Of a stretch of DNA of 26,939 bases, positions 7,668-16,647 are shown piece after piece; position 1 is the stretch's first letter, and every line of letters starts with the position of its first letter. Origin of the DNA: JANWYQ01 sp034432445. Lineage in GTDB: Bacteria; Chloroflexota; Anaerolineae; JAAEKA01. The notes beneath the pieces are model-generated. The model saw nothing but the letters and a program-made list of their open reading frames with translations. It was not told where the DNA came from and made no database searches. The stretch spans positions 1 through 26,939 of the forward strand of contig DAOUBX010000217.1 in the NCBI GenBank assembly GCA_034432445.1, written 5' to 3'. A program made the translations under genes and the position numbers.

Positions 7668-8828
7668 GTGGCGACTTCAGTCGCTCTGCGGCGCCCGCAG
7701 CCTGTGAACTTTCCAGAAAGGCTTTCAGCTTTGCTCGACCAACAACGCCTCCTGCAAACGTTCCTCGACCTGGTGCGCAGAGATAGCCCGAGCGGGCACG
7801 AGGCCGAGATCGGCCGCCACCTGCGCAGCTGTCTCCAGTCCCTCGGCTACGAGACCGAGATGGACGCTGCCGGCAATCTCATCGGCCGCACACCGGCGGG
7901 CACCGGCGACTGGTTGCTGCTCAGCGCACACATGGATACCGTCGGCACAGACCGTGGCATCACCCCTGTGATCCGCGACGACGTTGTCTACAGCGATGGT
8001 ACGACGATCCTCGGCGCGGACGACAAGTCGGGGGTGGCCGCCATCCTAGAGGTGCTGACAGTGCTACAGGAGCAGGGGCTACCGCATCCCCCCCTGGAGG
8101 TGGTGATCACAGTCGGCGAAGAACTGGGTCTCTACGGCGCACGACAACTGGACACAACCCGGCTGCGCGCCCGCCATGGCATCGTACTGGACGCCGGCGG
8201 CCCCATCGGCCACTTCGTCGTCAGCGCACCCTCGCAGGACAGCCTGCGCTTCACCGTGCACGGCGTCAGTGCGCACGCCGGCTCCGAGCCGGAGAAGGGC
8301 ATCAACGCCATCCGCGTCGCTGCCGAGGCTATCGCCGCCATGCCGCTCGGCCGTATCGATGCCGAAACCACCGCCAACATAGGCATCATCGAGGGCGGCA
8401 CGGCGCGCAACATCGTGCCTGACCGGGTCAAGGTGATCGGTGAGGCACGCAGCCGCGACAACGTCAAACTGGAAGCGCTCACCGCCAGCATCGTCAAGGT
8501 CTTTCAGGAGGCTGCCGACCGCCATGGCGCTCGGCTAGAGGCCGAAGTCAACCGCACCTACAACACCTACCGCCTCGCCGAAGACGCGCCCATCGTGCAG
8601 GCCGTGGCTGGCGCGGCGCGCCGCCTGGGCCATGACGTGAAACTGCGCGCCAGCGGCGGCGGCACCGACGGCAACATCTACACCGCTGCCGGCATTCCAT
8701 GCGTCGTCATCAGCACCGGCATGGCCGAAGTGCACACGACTAACGAGCACATCGCCATCGCCGACCTGGCGGCCAGCGCCGAGCTGCTACTGGCCGTGGT
8801 GCAACAATTGGCGGCGCGTAGCTCATAG
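7668..8828 (+). CDS. M20-family metallopeptidase, PepT-like
   Basis: A 386-residue cytosolic di-zinc exopeptidase. Metal ligands and catalytic residues of family M20 are visible: 'SAHMDTV' (His88, catalytic Asp90), 'GADDKSG' (bridging Asp118), 'VGEELG' (general base and ligand Glu151/152), 'LDAGG' (Asp175) and a C-terminal 'EVHTTNE' His. The lid dimerisation domain lies between about 185 and 300 ('FTVHGVSAHAGSEPEKGINA'). The sequence is closest in flavour to peptidase T/tripeptidase-like proteins (COG2195), which release N-terminal residues from peptides. Start: GTG at 7668 without a clear ribosome site; GTG at 7704 is an alternative. A single-gene unit behind an extended -10 promoter and a 28-bp palindrome, suggesting dedicated control. 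Confidence 0.88.
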   Translation: MATSVALRRPQPVNFPERLSALLDQQRLLQTFLDLVRRDSPSGHEAEIGRHLRSCLQSLGYETEMDAAGNLIGRTPAGTGDWLLLSAHMDTVGTDRGITPVIRDDVVYSDGTTILGADDKSGVAAILEVLTVLQEQGLPHPPLEVVITVGEELGLYGARQLDTTRLRARHGIVLDAGGPIGHFVVSAPSQDSLRFTVHGVSAHAGSEPEKGINAIRVAAEAIAAMPLGRIDAETTANIGIIEGGTARNIVPDRVKVIGEARSRDNVKLEALTASIVKVFQEAADRHGARLEAEVNRTYNTYRLAEDAPIVQAVAGAARRLGHDVKLRASGGGTDGNIYTAAGIPCVVISTGMAEVHTTNEHIAIADLAASAELLLAVVQQLAARSS

Positions 8829-8964
8829 CTGTTTGGGGCCGCGCAGGCTGGTACGGCAGAAAGACTGCGGGATAGGTCTCTCTTACCAAGACACACGCAC
8901 CGTCATTCCTGGCAAGCAGTGCTCGGTACGCATTCTTCTTGAACATCCTGCACAAATCAAGCTC

Positions 8965-9897
8965 ATGGACCAACTGCTCAACCTACAAACCTGGGGCATC
9001 GACTTCATTCTCTGGATACAATCGTTCAGCAGTCCTTTGCTCGACAGGGTCTTCCTGGCCATCACCTGGCTGGGCACGATCTACGGCTATATGGTGATCT
9101 TGCCGTTGATCTACTGGTCGATCGATCGCCGCGTGGGACGGAGGCTGTTCTTTGTGATCATGTCCTCGGTGGCGATCAGCACGTTCTTGAAAAACCTGTT
9201 TCGTGTACCGCGGCCCGACCCAACGGTGGTGCGCCAACCGGCCCCCGAAACCAGCTTCAGCTTCCCCAGCGACCACGCCCAGACCGGCGGCGTGGTTTTT
9301 TGGGGCTATCTAGCAGCCAAGGTGCGGCGTGGCTGGTTCACCGCGTTGGCCGCGCTGATGGCCATTCTGCTCGGCCTTTCGCGCATCTACTTGGGCGTGC
9401 ACACGCCACAGGATGTGCTGGCCGGCTGGCTGGTCGGCCTGGTGGTGCTCTGGACGGCGCTCAAGCTAGAGCCGGTGTTTGTGCGGCGCTGGCCTCAACT
9501 GACCCTGGGCCAACAGGTGGCCATGGCGATTCTGCTGCCTCTGCTGCCCTTGCTGTTGCTCCCCAGCGACGAGAACGGCCACTATCCCGGCGAAATGGCC
9601 GGCCGGCTGGCCGGCATTCTGATGGGCGCAGCCTTGGGCAGCATCATCGAAGATCGCACCGTGCGCTTCAGCGTCGCCGGCCCCTGGTGGCGCCGCCTGC
9701 TGCGCTATGCGCTGGGCATTGCTATCGTGCTCGGCGTCTACCTGGCCGGCTCGCTGATCCCTGACCTGTCGCCCTGGACGCTGGACACGGCAGTGCGCGT
9801 TGTGCGCTACGCCGTTTTGGGTCTGGTGGCTTTCTGGCTAGTCCCCTGGCTGTTTGTCAAACTGCGTCTGGCGGACAGCGACAGACCGACTGCATAA
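8965..9897 (+). CDS. PAP2-family membrane phosphatase
   Basis: A 310-residue multi-pass membrane protein of the type-2 phosphatidic acid phosphatase superfamily. The three signature motifs are present: Lys76 to 'RP' at 83-84 ('KNLFRVPRP'), 'PSDH' at 101-104, and 'SRIYLGVHTPQD' with Arg140, His146 and Asp150. About eight hydrophobic segments are seen, the last ones (about 175-300) beyond the usual PAP2 core. Family members dephosphorylate lipid phosphates such as undecaprenyl diphosphate or phosphatidate at the membrane. The ATG at 8965 ('MDQLLNLQTW') is chosen because the family starts there; the upstream 44 residues of the open frame look non-coding. Seven bases separate it from the RNase J gene. 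Confidence 0.85.
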   Translation: MDQLLNLQTWGIDFILWIQSFSSPLLDRVFLAITWLGTIYGYMVILPLIYWSIDRRVGRRLFFVIMSSVAISTFLKNLFRVPRPDPTVVRQPAPETSFSFPSDHAQTGGVVFWGYLAAKVRRGWFTALAALMAILLGLSRIYLGVHTPQDVLAGWLVGLVVLWTALKLEPVFVRRWPQLTLGQQVAMAILLPLLPLLLLPSDENGHYPGEMAGRLAGILMGAALGSIIEDRTVRFSVAGPWWRRLLRYALGIAIVLGVYLAGSLIPDLSPWTLDTAVRVVRYAVLGLVAFWLVPWLFVKLRLADSDRPTA

Positions 9898-9904
9898 CCG
9901 ATCC

Positions 9905-11575
9905 ATGAACCACACCTTACGTATCATACCGCTCGGCGGCTTGGGCGAAATCGGTAAGAACATGACCGTGTTCGAGGTCGATGACGCCATTTTGATCGTC
10001 GACGCCGGGATCATGTTTCCCGCCAACGACATGCTGGGCATCGACCTGGTGTTGCCCGACTGGGGCTACCTGCGCGAGGCGCAGCGCGCCGAACGCGTCG
10101 TGGCCATAGTGGTCACGCATGGCCACGAGGACCACATGGGCGCGCTGACCTACTTGCTGCGCGACATCAAGATCAACGCGCCGATCTACGCCACGCGGCT
10201 GGTGCAAGGGCTGATCGACAGGAAGTTCAAAGACGCCAAGCTGGCGAAGACCGGCGAGCGCATTGCCGTCGAGGACGGTGAGCGTGTGGTTGCCGGGCCG
10301 TTCGATGTGGAGTTCATTGCCATCAACCACTCCATCCCCGACGGCATGGCGCTGGCCATCCGCACCCCGGTGGGCATGGTGTTGCATACCGGCGACTTCA
10401 AGTTCGACCACACCCCAGTCTACGGCAACCCACCCGATTACGGTCGCCTGGCCGAACTAGGCAGCGAAGGCGTCATGGTGCTGCTGGCCGACTCCACCGG
10501 GGCCGAGCGCGCCGGCTGGACGCCGTCGGAGGCGCTGATCGGCCCGGAGTTCGACCGCATCTTTCGCAGCGCGTCGGGCCGCATCATTGTCTCCACATTC
10601 GCCTCGCTGCTCAGCCGTGTGCAGCAGGTGATCGACGCTGCCCATGCGCACAAACGCAAGGTTGCCCTCGCCGGCTACAGCATGATCGAATACGTCAAGA
10701 TCGCCCAGAAGCTGGGCTATCTGAACGTGCCACGCGGGACGCTCGTCGATCTAGACAAGGTCAAGGATCTGGCGCCGGACAAGGTGGTGATCATCACCAC
10801 AGGCGCCCAGGGGCAACCGGAGGCCGCTTTGGCGCGCATCGCTACCGGCCGCCATCGCGAGATCGAGATCGTGCCCGGCGACACGGTCATCCTGAGCTCT
10901 CATCCCATCCCCGGCAACGAGCGGTTAGTGTCGCAGATGATCAACCGTCTGATCCGCCGCGGCGCCGAGGTGCTCTACCCTCCCCTGGCCCAGGTGCATG
11001 TCAGCGGCCACGCCAGCCAAGAGGAGATGAAACTGCTGCTCAGCCTGACCAAGCCGGAGTACTTCGTGCCGGTGCACGGCGAACTGCGCCACCTGCACGC
11101 TCACGCCCGGCTGGCGCAGCAAGTCGGCATCCCCACTGACTACATCTTGACCGTGGAGAACGGCACAGTACTGGAGTTCGACGCCGCCGGCGCGACGGTG
11201 GGCGAGCGCATCCCCGGCGGTTACGTCTTCGTGGCCGGCAGCGGCGTGGGCGACATCGGCCCAACCGTGCTGCGCGATCGCGAGGTGCTGGCGTCCTATG
11301 GCTTCGTGACCGTCGTTGTGCAGTGGGACTTCGCTCGACGCACTTTGGTCGGCCAACCGGAGATCATCTCGCGCGGTTTCGTCTACGAGAAGGAGTCGGG
11401 CGAGCTGCTGACCACTGCCGGCGACCTGGTTGCCTCTACGCTCAAGGACACCAGTCGCGTCAGCAAGCGCGGGCTGGAAGAAGCGATCCGGCAAGTGCTG
11501 GGCCGCTACTTCTATGATCAAACGGGCCGCAAGCCGATGATCATCCCGGTGATTGTCGAGGTCGGAGCGGGCTAG
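9905..11575 (+). CDS. rnj: Ribonuclease J
   Basis: A 556-residue beta-CASP metallo-beta-lactamase RNase. 'HGHEDHMG' gives the metal-binding His72, His74, Asp76 and His77; 'INHSIPDG' and 'HTGDFKFD' supply further ligands; 'SGHASQEEMK' and 'PVHGELRHL' are the conserved beta-CASP C-terminal motifs. Length matches bacterial RNase J1/J2 (about 550-560). The enzyme performs 5'-3' exonucleolytic and endonucleolytic mRNA and rRNA processing in species that lack, or supplement, RNase E. Starting at the ATG at 9905 gives the usual N-terminus 'LRIIPLGGLGEIGKN'. No Shine-Dalgarno is evident, and the gene begins seven bases after the PAP2 stop, so coupled translation is likely. It converges on the phosphofructokinase gene; the 106-bp gap between them has no clear terminator. 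Confidence 0.95.
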   Translation: MNHTLRIIPLGGLGEIGKNMTVFEVDDAILIVDAGIMFPANDMLGIDLVLPDWGYLREAQRAERVVAIVVTHGHEDHMGALTYLLRDIKINAPIYATRLVQGLIDRKFKDAKLAKTGERIAVEDGERVVAGPFDVEFIAINHSIPDGMALAIRTPVGMVLHTGDFKFDHTPVYGNPPDYGRLAELGSEGVMVLLADSTGAERAGWTPSEALIGPEFDRIFRSASGRIIVSTFASLLSRVQQVIDAAHAHKRKVALAGYSMIEYVKIAQKLGYLNVPRGTLVDLDKVKDLAPDKVVIITTGAQGQPEAALARIATGRHREIEIVPGDTVILSSHPIPGNERLVSQMINRLIRRGAEVLYPPLAQVHVSGHASQEEMKLLLSLTKPEYFVPVHGELRHLHAHARLAQQVGIPTDYILTVENGTVLEFDAAGATVGERIPGGYVFVAGSGVGDIGPTVLRDREVLASYGFVTVVVQWDFARRTLVGQPEIISRGFVYEKESGELLTTAGDLVASTLKDTSRVSKRGLEEAIRQVLGRYFYDQTGRKPMIIPVIVEVGAG

Positions 11576-11681
11576 CCCCCACACATGAGTTCAAACGAAG
11601 CTGACATGCCCTGAGCAGCGCCAGGCCCTTGCGAGTGACCGCCTTCGTCGCGGCGCCTCAACGGGGAAAGGGGATCTGTTT

Positions 11682-13919
11682 CTAGCCTGGAGAAGCGCCG
11701 GCGGCTACAGGCGGACTAGACAGCCGCACCAGCAGTTCTCGCAACGGCATCCACCACTGCTCGCGCGGGCGACCGCCGCTTTCATCCAACAACGCCATGG
11801 CCTGATCGAGGGGGGTGATCTCGATACGCCGGCCGATCAGGCCCACGCAGTTGGCAGAGGTGTCATCTTCGGCGAGCTGCTCCAGCAAGTGGTGTACAGC
11901 ATGATGGGCAAAGCGGCTGGCCTGGATGCGATCAAAGGGCGTGGGCACGCCGCCGCGCTGCAAATGGCCCAAGATCACAGCGCGCACGTCGAACTTGTCC
12001 TGGCCCTCCTCTTCGATCACCCGCCGGATGACGTCGGTGTTGTAGTGTCGCGAGGCGTGTTCGCCCATGATCAGAATGCCCAACGACTTGCCCTGGCGAA
12101 AGCCCTCGCGCAGCGCAGCAACATCGGCGGCCAGCTTCTCAAGCGTGATGCCCTCTTCTGGCAGATAGGCTTGCTCTGCGCCGCTGGCCAACGCGCTCAT
12201 CAGCGGCAAATAGCCACACAGGTCACCCATCACCTCGATCACGAAGGCGCGGTGGGTGGAGCTGGCGGTAAACTTGATCTTGTCGATGGCGTCGACGATG
12301 TTGTTCAGGGCTGTATCGGCACCGATGCTGAAATCGGTGGCAGGCAGGCTGTTATCGATGGTGGCCGGTATCAAAACGATCGGGATGTTGAAGCTAGGAT
12401 GGCGGTTGCGCAGCTTGACCATTTGCGCCACGTTGCGATAGGCGTTCAGCCCGCCCAACACCACCATGCCGCGCACCTGCTGTTGCTGCAACACCTTCTC
12501 CAGCGCTGCGTGGTCGCCCGGGACAAAGTCATAACGGCCCGAGCCGAGCATCGTGCCTCCTTGTCCCACCCAACCGCTCACCGACATCCAATCCATCTCG
12601 CGCACGTTCCCGCGCACCATGCCGCGAAAACCGTCGATGCCGGCAATGACGCGCGCGCCGGCGTTCAGAGCCTGTCGCACGGCCACCCGCACGGCTGCGT
12701 TCATGCCCGGCGCGTCAGCGCCGGCCGTGACGATGGCAATGCAGCCGGGACCATGCTCGACATCCGTGTGGGCAGTCTGCGGCGTGACCTGGGTGAGCGT
12801 CTTGAGCAATGCCAACTGGTCACGAAAGCTGCCGCTGCGCAGGCCGATTGCCGTGGCAAAATCCCCGCGGTCGATGGCCTCGCCTACGGCACGGCTCTTC
12901 GTCACCACTTCTGGCAACGGCGTGGCCGTCGGCACATTGCCGATCAACCCCATCATGCGCGGGGGCGTGTGGGCCGGCTTGTCCAGCAGCTCATCGATGG
13001 CCGCAGCGCCTAAGCGGGTAGAGAGGATACGGTCGAACGCGCTGGCTGCGCCACCGCGCTGCACGTGGCCCAGCACAGTTACCCGCACATCCACGCCGAG
13101 CTGCTTTTGCAAGATCGTCCGGATGGTTTCGGAGGCGATTGGCAAGCCGTCGCTGTGCCGGGCGCCTTCCGCCAGGATCACTGTGGCATGGCGTCGGCCG
13201 GCATCGCGGCCGTTCTGAAGCGCTTTCACCATTTTGTGCGTCCAGCGCGGGTCCATCTCTTCCTCAGGGATCAACACCCAGTGCCCCCCACTGGCCAAAG
13301 CGCTGGTCAGTGCCAGATAACCGCAGTTGCGTCCCATCACCTCGACGATAAACGTGCGTTGGTGCGCCGAAGCCGTCGACTCGAGCTGATCGACAGCGCG
13401 CACGATGGTCTGCAGGGCGGTGTCCGCACCGATCGAGATATCGGACCCATACAGGTCGTTGTCGATAGAGCCGGGCAACCCCACGACCTGGAGAGGCGGA
13501 AAACCCTCCGACGGCGCAACGATCTTGCCCTCGGCTGCCAACTCTTGGAGTAGCCCGGCCCACTCGTCGCACAGCACCTGGGCGCCGGTCAAGGAACCAT
13601 CGCCGCCAATGACCACCAGCCCGCTGATGCCATGGCTGAACAAGTTGTACGCCGCCTGCTTGCGCCCATCGCGCGTGCGGAAGGTCGCCGACCGCGCCGT
13701 GCCGAGAATCGTGCCACCCCGCTGCAAGATGCCCCCGACGTCGCTCCAGTCCATACGACGGATCATGGCCCCCCCTTGGACGGCGCCTTCCCATCCTTCG
13801 TGAATCCCGAAGACTTCCAGGCCGCGGCTGATGCCGCAGCGCACCACTGCTCGAATGGCGGCGTTCATCCCTTGCGAGTCGCCGCCGCTGGTTAAGACAC
13901 CTATACGCTTGAGGGCCAT
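11682..13919 (-). CDS. Tandem (eukaryote-type) 6-phosphofructokinase
   Basis: A 745-residue protein made of two fused PFK domains, twice the length of ordinary bacterial PfkA. It transfers phosphate to fructose 6-phosphate in glycolysis. N-half (about 1-380): 'TSGGDSQGMNAA' (10-21), 'GGDGS' (105-109, ATP-type), 'GSIDND' (150-155), 'MGRNCGY' (195-201), 'GHVQRGG' (284-290), so it should be catalytic. C-half (about 390-735): the same sites are altered: 'GGLNA' (489-493) replaces GGDGS, 'TIDNS' (520-524) loses an Asp, 'MGD' replaces MGR (564-566), while 'GHLQRGG' (651-657) is kept. This split matches animal and fungal PFK, whose C-half is an allosteric domain; shared wording such as 'QRTFIVEVMGRNCGYLAL' and 'DFSIGADTALN' supports real kinship. 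The ATG at 13919 has GGAGG upstream; the longer open frame is untranslated leader. Confidence 0.9.
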   Translation of the reverse strand: MALKRIGVLTSGGDSQGMNAAIRAVVRCGISRGLEVFGIHEGWEGAVQGGAMIRRMDWSDVGGILQRGGTILGTARSATFRTRDGRKQAAYNLFSHGISGLVVIGGDGSLTGAQVLCDEWAGLLQELAAEGKIVAPSEGFPPLQVVGLPGSIDNDLYGSDISIGADTALQTIVRAVDQLESTASAHQRTFIVEVMGRNCGYLALTSALASGGHWVLIPEEEMDPRWTHKMVKALQNGRDAGRRHATVILAEGARHSDGLPIASETIRTILQKQLGVDVRVTVLGHVQRGGAASAFDRILSTRLGAAAIDELLDKPAHTPPRMMGLIGNVPTATPLPEVVTKSRAVGEAIDRGDFATAIGLRSGSFRDQLALLKTLTQVTPQTAHTDVEHGPGCIAIVTAGADAPGMNAAVRVAVRQALNAGARVIAGIDGFRGMVRGNVREMDWMSVSGWVGQGGTMLGSGRYDFVPGDHAALEKVLQQQQVRGMVVLGGLNAYRNVAQMVKLRNRHPSFNIPIVLIPATIDNSLPATDFSIGADTALNNIVDAIDKIKFTASSTHRAFVIEVMGDLCGYLPLMSALASGAEQAYLPEEGITLEKLAADVAALREGFRQGKSLGILIMGEHASRHYNTDVIRRVIEEEGQDKFDVRAVILGHLQRGGVPTPFDRIQASRFAHHAVHHLLEQLAEDDTSANCVGLIGRRIEITPLDQAMALLDESGGRPREQWWMPLRELLVRLSSPPVAAGASPG

Positions 13920-13956
13920 AGCAACCTCCGAGGGAGTGCGGGTTTGCAGCTCAGGT

Positions 13957-13985
13957 ATTTTAGCCTGGCGTTGTATGTTTTGCAA
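13957..13985 (-). promoter_or_regulatory. Promoter of the phosphofructokinase gene
   Basis: On the minus strand: -35 TTGCAA (13985-13980), a 17-bp spacer, -10 TAAAAT (13962-13957). The predicted start of transcription near 13950 gives a leader of about 30 nt containing the GGAGG ribosome site. Confidence 0.65.
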
Positions 13986-13989
13986 TTTG

Positions 13990-14532
13990 TATTCGTAGTC
14001 GTCGTAGGACCTGTGGAAATGTGGAAATCTGGCTTGTCTGCGCTCCGGACCACTACATCTAGAAATGGCTGCGGCACAGATGCTACGGCTAGCGCCGATC
14101 ACCCGGCGCGCGGCGAGAGCGACTGTTGACAGTTGTGGCAAGCCTGTGGAAATTCGCTGCGCGGCTCTTTTACCGCTGTGCGCTGGCGCCGGCGGGGCGT
14201 TGCGGTTATCTAGATGCTGCGCTCTGTGCGACCCCCAAGATGTAGAGCGTTGGCGCAAATACCCGCAGAGACACGTGATAGCGACACGGGGCGCTCATCA
14301 ACAGGCATGAGTCAGTTTTTCACAGTGGGCTGGTGGAAAACAGCGGTTGGACATCTGCGCCAGAATCGTCAACGGTTCGGCGTTGGCGCCCCCACAAGGG
14401 ACTAGCTTGACTGTGCGCGCAGCGATCCCTTTCCCACTTTGGTAGCTGGCTGCCTCACCGGCCGCCCAAATTGTGTTACACTGCCGGATACAATAAAAGA
14501 CAACCCATACGCTTGTTTCTGATACACGACAC
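13990..14532. other. Non-coding region with DnaA-box-like 9-mers
   Basis: Over 500 bp between the divergent PFK and YyaL-type genes without a credible gene. It contains three copies of TGTGGAAAT (14012-14020, 14020-14028, 14145-14153), each the complement of ATTTCCACA, one mismatch from the relaxed DnaA box TTWTNCACA, and one full match TTTTTCACA (14316-14324). The last 60 bp should carry the promoter of the + strand gene; TACAAT at 14489-14494 is a possible -10 with no good -35. Confidence 0.4.
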
Positions 14533-16647
14533 ATGACACCTGACACATCCTACACCAACCGCCTAATCCACGAGACCAGCCCCTACCTGCGCCAGCACGC
14601 CCACAACCCGGTGGACTGGTACCCCTGGGGCGAGGAGGCGCTGGCCCGCGCCCGCCGCGAGGACAAGCCGATCTTCCTCAGCATCGGCTACTCGGCCTGC
14701 CACTGGTGCCACGTGATGGCCCACGAGTCCTTCGAGGACGAGCAGACGGCTAAGCTGATGAACGAGCTGTTCGTCAACATCAAGGTCGACCGTGAGGAGC
14801 GGCCCGACCTGGACGGCATCTACATGCAGGCCGTGCAGGCTATGACCGGCCAAGGCGGCTGGCCCATGAGCGTGTGGCTACTGCCTGACGGGTCGCCCTT
14901 CTACGGTGGCACCTACTTCCCGCCGTTCGACCGCTACGGCATGCCTAGCTTCCGCCGCGTGCTGCTGGCCGTGGCCGACGCCTACCGCAACCGCCGCGCT
15001 CAAATCGAGGAGAGCGCAGGCCGCATGCGCACGGCCTTGCAGCGTAGCAGCCTGCTGGGGCCGTCCGAGGGCAGTCTGGATGCGCTGATCAGCGACCAGG
15101 CCGTGCAGGGGCTGGCGCGCGCCTACGACTCGTTCAACGGCGGCTTTGGCGCTGCGCCCAAGTTCCCGCAGCCCATGAACCTGAGCTTTTTGCTGCGCTA
15201 TCACCGGCGCACAGGCAACGCCCAGGCGCTGGAGATGGTGACGCACACCCTGCGCAAGATGGCGCGCGGCGGCATGTACGACCAACTCGGCGGCGGCTTC
15301 CATCGCTACTCGGTCGACGACCATTGGCTGGTGCCGCACTTCGAGAAGATGCTCTACGACAACGCCCAGCTGGCCCGGCTGTACGTGGAGGCCTGGCAGA
15401 TGACGGACGACGCCGAGCTGCGCCGCGTGGCCGAGGAGACGCTAGACTACGTGGCGCGCGAGATGACCGACCCCAGCGGCGCGTTTTACTCGACGCAAGA
15501 CGCGGACAGTGAGGGGGAAGAGGGCAAGTTCTTCTTATGGGAACTGAGGGAGCTGGAGGAGCTGTTGGGGGTGGACTCGTGGCTGGTGGCCAAGTATTAC
15601 GATGTCACAGCCCGCGGCAACTTCGAGGGCAAGAACATCCTGCACGTCGAGCGCGACCTGGAGGCGGCCGCGGCCAAGGCTGAGGTGACGCCCGAGTTCA
15701 TGGCCGAGGTCCTGGCGCGCAGCAAGCCCATTCTGTTCGCCGCGCGCGAGCGACGTGTCAAGCCGGGCCGCGACGAGAAGGTGTTGACCGAGTGGAACGG
15801 CATGATGCTGCGCGCCTTTGCCTACGCTGCCGGCGCTTTGGGCCGTGACGACTACCGTCAGATCGCCGAACGCAACGCCGAATTCATCCTCCGCGACCTG
15901 GTCATCGCTCACCGCTCACCGCTCACCGACCACCCCCGCCTCTACCGCTCCTGGGCGCCGGCCGCGCTGACCGGCAGCGAGCCGCAGGCCAAGCTCAACG
16001 CCTACCTGGAGGACTACGCCAACGTGGCCGACGGGCTGGTCGAGCTCTACCAGCTCACCTTCGATCTGCGCTGGCTGCAGGCGGCCCGCGCCCTGGTGGA
16101 CACGATGATCGAGCTGTTTTGGGATCAGCGGCAGGGCGGCTTCTTCCAGACCAGCCACGACCACGAGGGGCTGATCGCTCGGCCCAAGGAGGTGGTGGAC
16201 AACGCCACGCCGTCGGGTAACTCAGTGGCGGCAGACGTGCTGCTGCGCCTGCACGCCTTGACCGGCGAGGAGCGCTACTACACCCACGCCGAGGCCATCT
16301 TGCTCATGCTGCGCGAGGGCATGGCCCGCCAGCCGCTGGCCTTTGGTCACCTGCTGGGCGCGCTGGAGCGCTACATCAGCCGGCCGCAGGAGATCGCCAT
16401 CATCGGCGACCCGGCCGACCCCCCCACGCAGAAATTATTGACCGTGGTCAGAAAGCGCTTCCTGCCGCATACCGTGCTGGCCGGCGCGGCGTCGGACCAA
16501 GCAGCGGCTGAAGCCGCAACTACCATCCCCTTGTTGGCCGAACGCGTGCAGATCAACGGCCAGCCCACGGCCTACGTTTGCGAGAACTTCGCCTGCCGGA
16601 TGCCGGTGACCGATCCGCAGGCGCTGGCGGCGCAGCTCGACGGCTAG
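14533..16647 (+). CDS. YyaL/SSP411-like thioredoxin-domain protein (DUF255)
   Basis: A 704-residue cytosolic protein of the widely conserved DUF255/Spermatogenesis-associated-protein-20 family. The N-terminal thioredoxin-like domain (about 5-165) starts with the family signature 'TSPYLRQHAHNPVDWYPWG' and carries Cys56-His-Trp-Cys59 in 'YSACHWCHVM'. The rest (about 190-610) is an (alpha/alpha)6-barrel like that of N-acylglucosamine epimerases ('GGFGAAPKFPQP', 'GGGFHRYSVDDHWLVPHFEKMLYDN'), followed by a C-terminal tail. Full family length. The biochemical role is not established; a redox-linked or sugar-related function is inferred from the fold. There is no Shine-Dalgarno before the ATG at 14533. 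A 7-bp unit repeated three times (15906-15926) adds residues around 'IAHRSPLTDH' in frame. Confidence 0.9.
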   Translation: MTPDTSYTNRLIHETSPYLRQHAHNPVDWYPWGEEALARARREDKPIFLSIGYSACHWCHVMAHESFEDEQTAKLMNELFVNIKVDREERPDLDGIYMQAVQAMTGQGGWPMSVWLLPDGSPFYGGTYFPPFDRYGMPSFRRVLLAVADAYRNRRAQIEESAGRMRTALQRSSLLGPSEGSLDALISDQAVQGLARAYDSFNGGFGAAPKFPQPMNLSFLLRYHRRTGNAQALEMVTHTLRKMARGGMYDQLGGGFHRYSVDDHWLVPHFEKMLYDNAQLARLYVEAWQMTDDAELRRVAEETLDYVAREMTDPSGAFYSTQDADSEGEEGKFFLWELRELEELLGVDSWLVAKYYDVTARGNFEGKNILHVERDLEAAAAKAEVTPEFMAEVLARSKPILFAARERRVKPGRDEKVLTEWNGMMLRAFAYAAGALGRDDYRQIAERNAEFILRDLVIAHRSPLTDHPRLYRSWAPAALTGSEPQAKLNAYLEDYANVADGLVELYQLTFDLRWLQAARALVDTMIELFWDQRQGGFFQTSHDHEGLIARPKEVVDNATPSGNSVAADVLLRLHALTGEERYYTHAEAILLMLREGMARQPLAFGHLLGALERYISRPQEIAIIGDPADPPTQKLLTVVRKRFLPHTVLAGAASDQAAAEAATTIPLLAERVQINGQPTAYVCENFACRMPVTDPQALAAQLDG

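Noticed and set aside
11889..13013. 374-codon plus-strand frame inside the phosphofructokinase gene
   Set aside because: Antisense shadow of a clearly conserved gene; its His/Ala/Val-rich text has no recognisable motif.
13990..14460. Chromosomal replication origin
   Set aside because: DnaA-box-like words are present but only one matches fully, and there is no dnaA/dnaN neighbourhood or clear AT-rich unwinding element; kept only as a low-interest finding.
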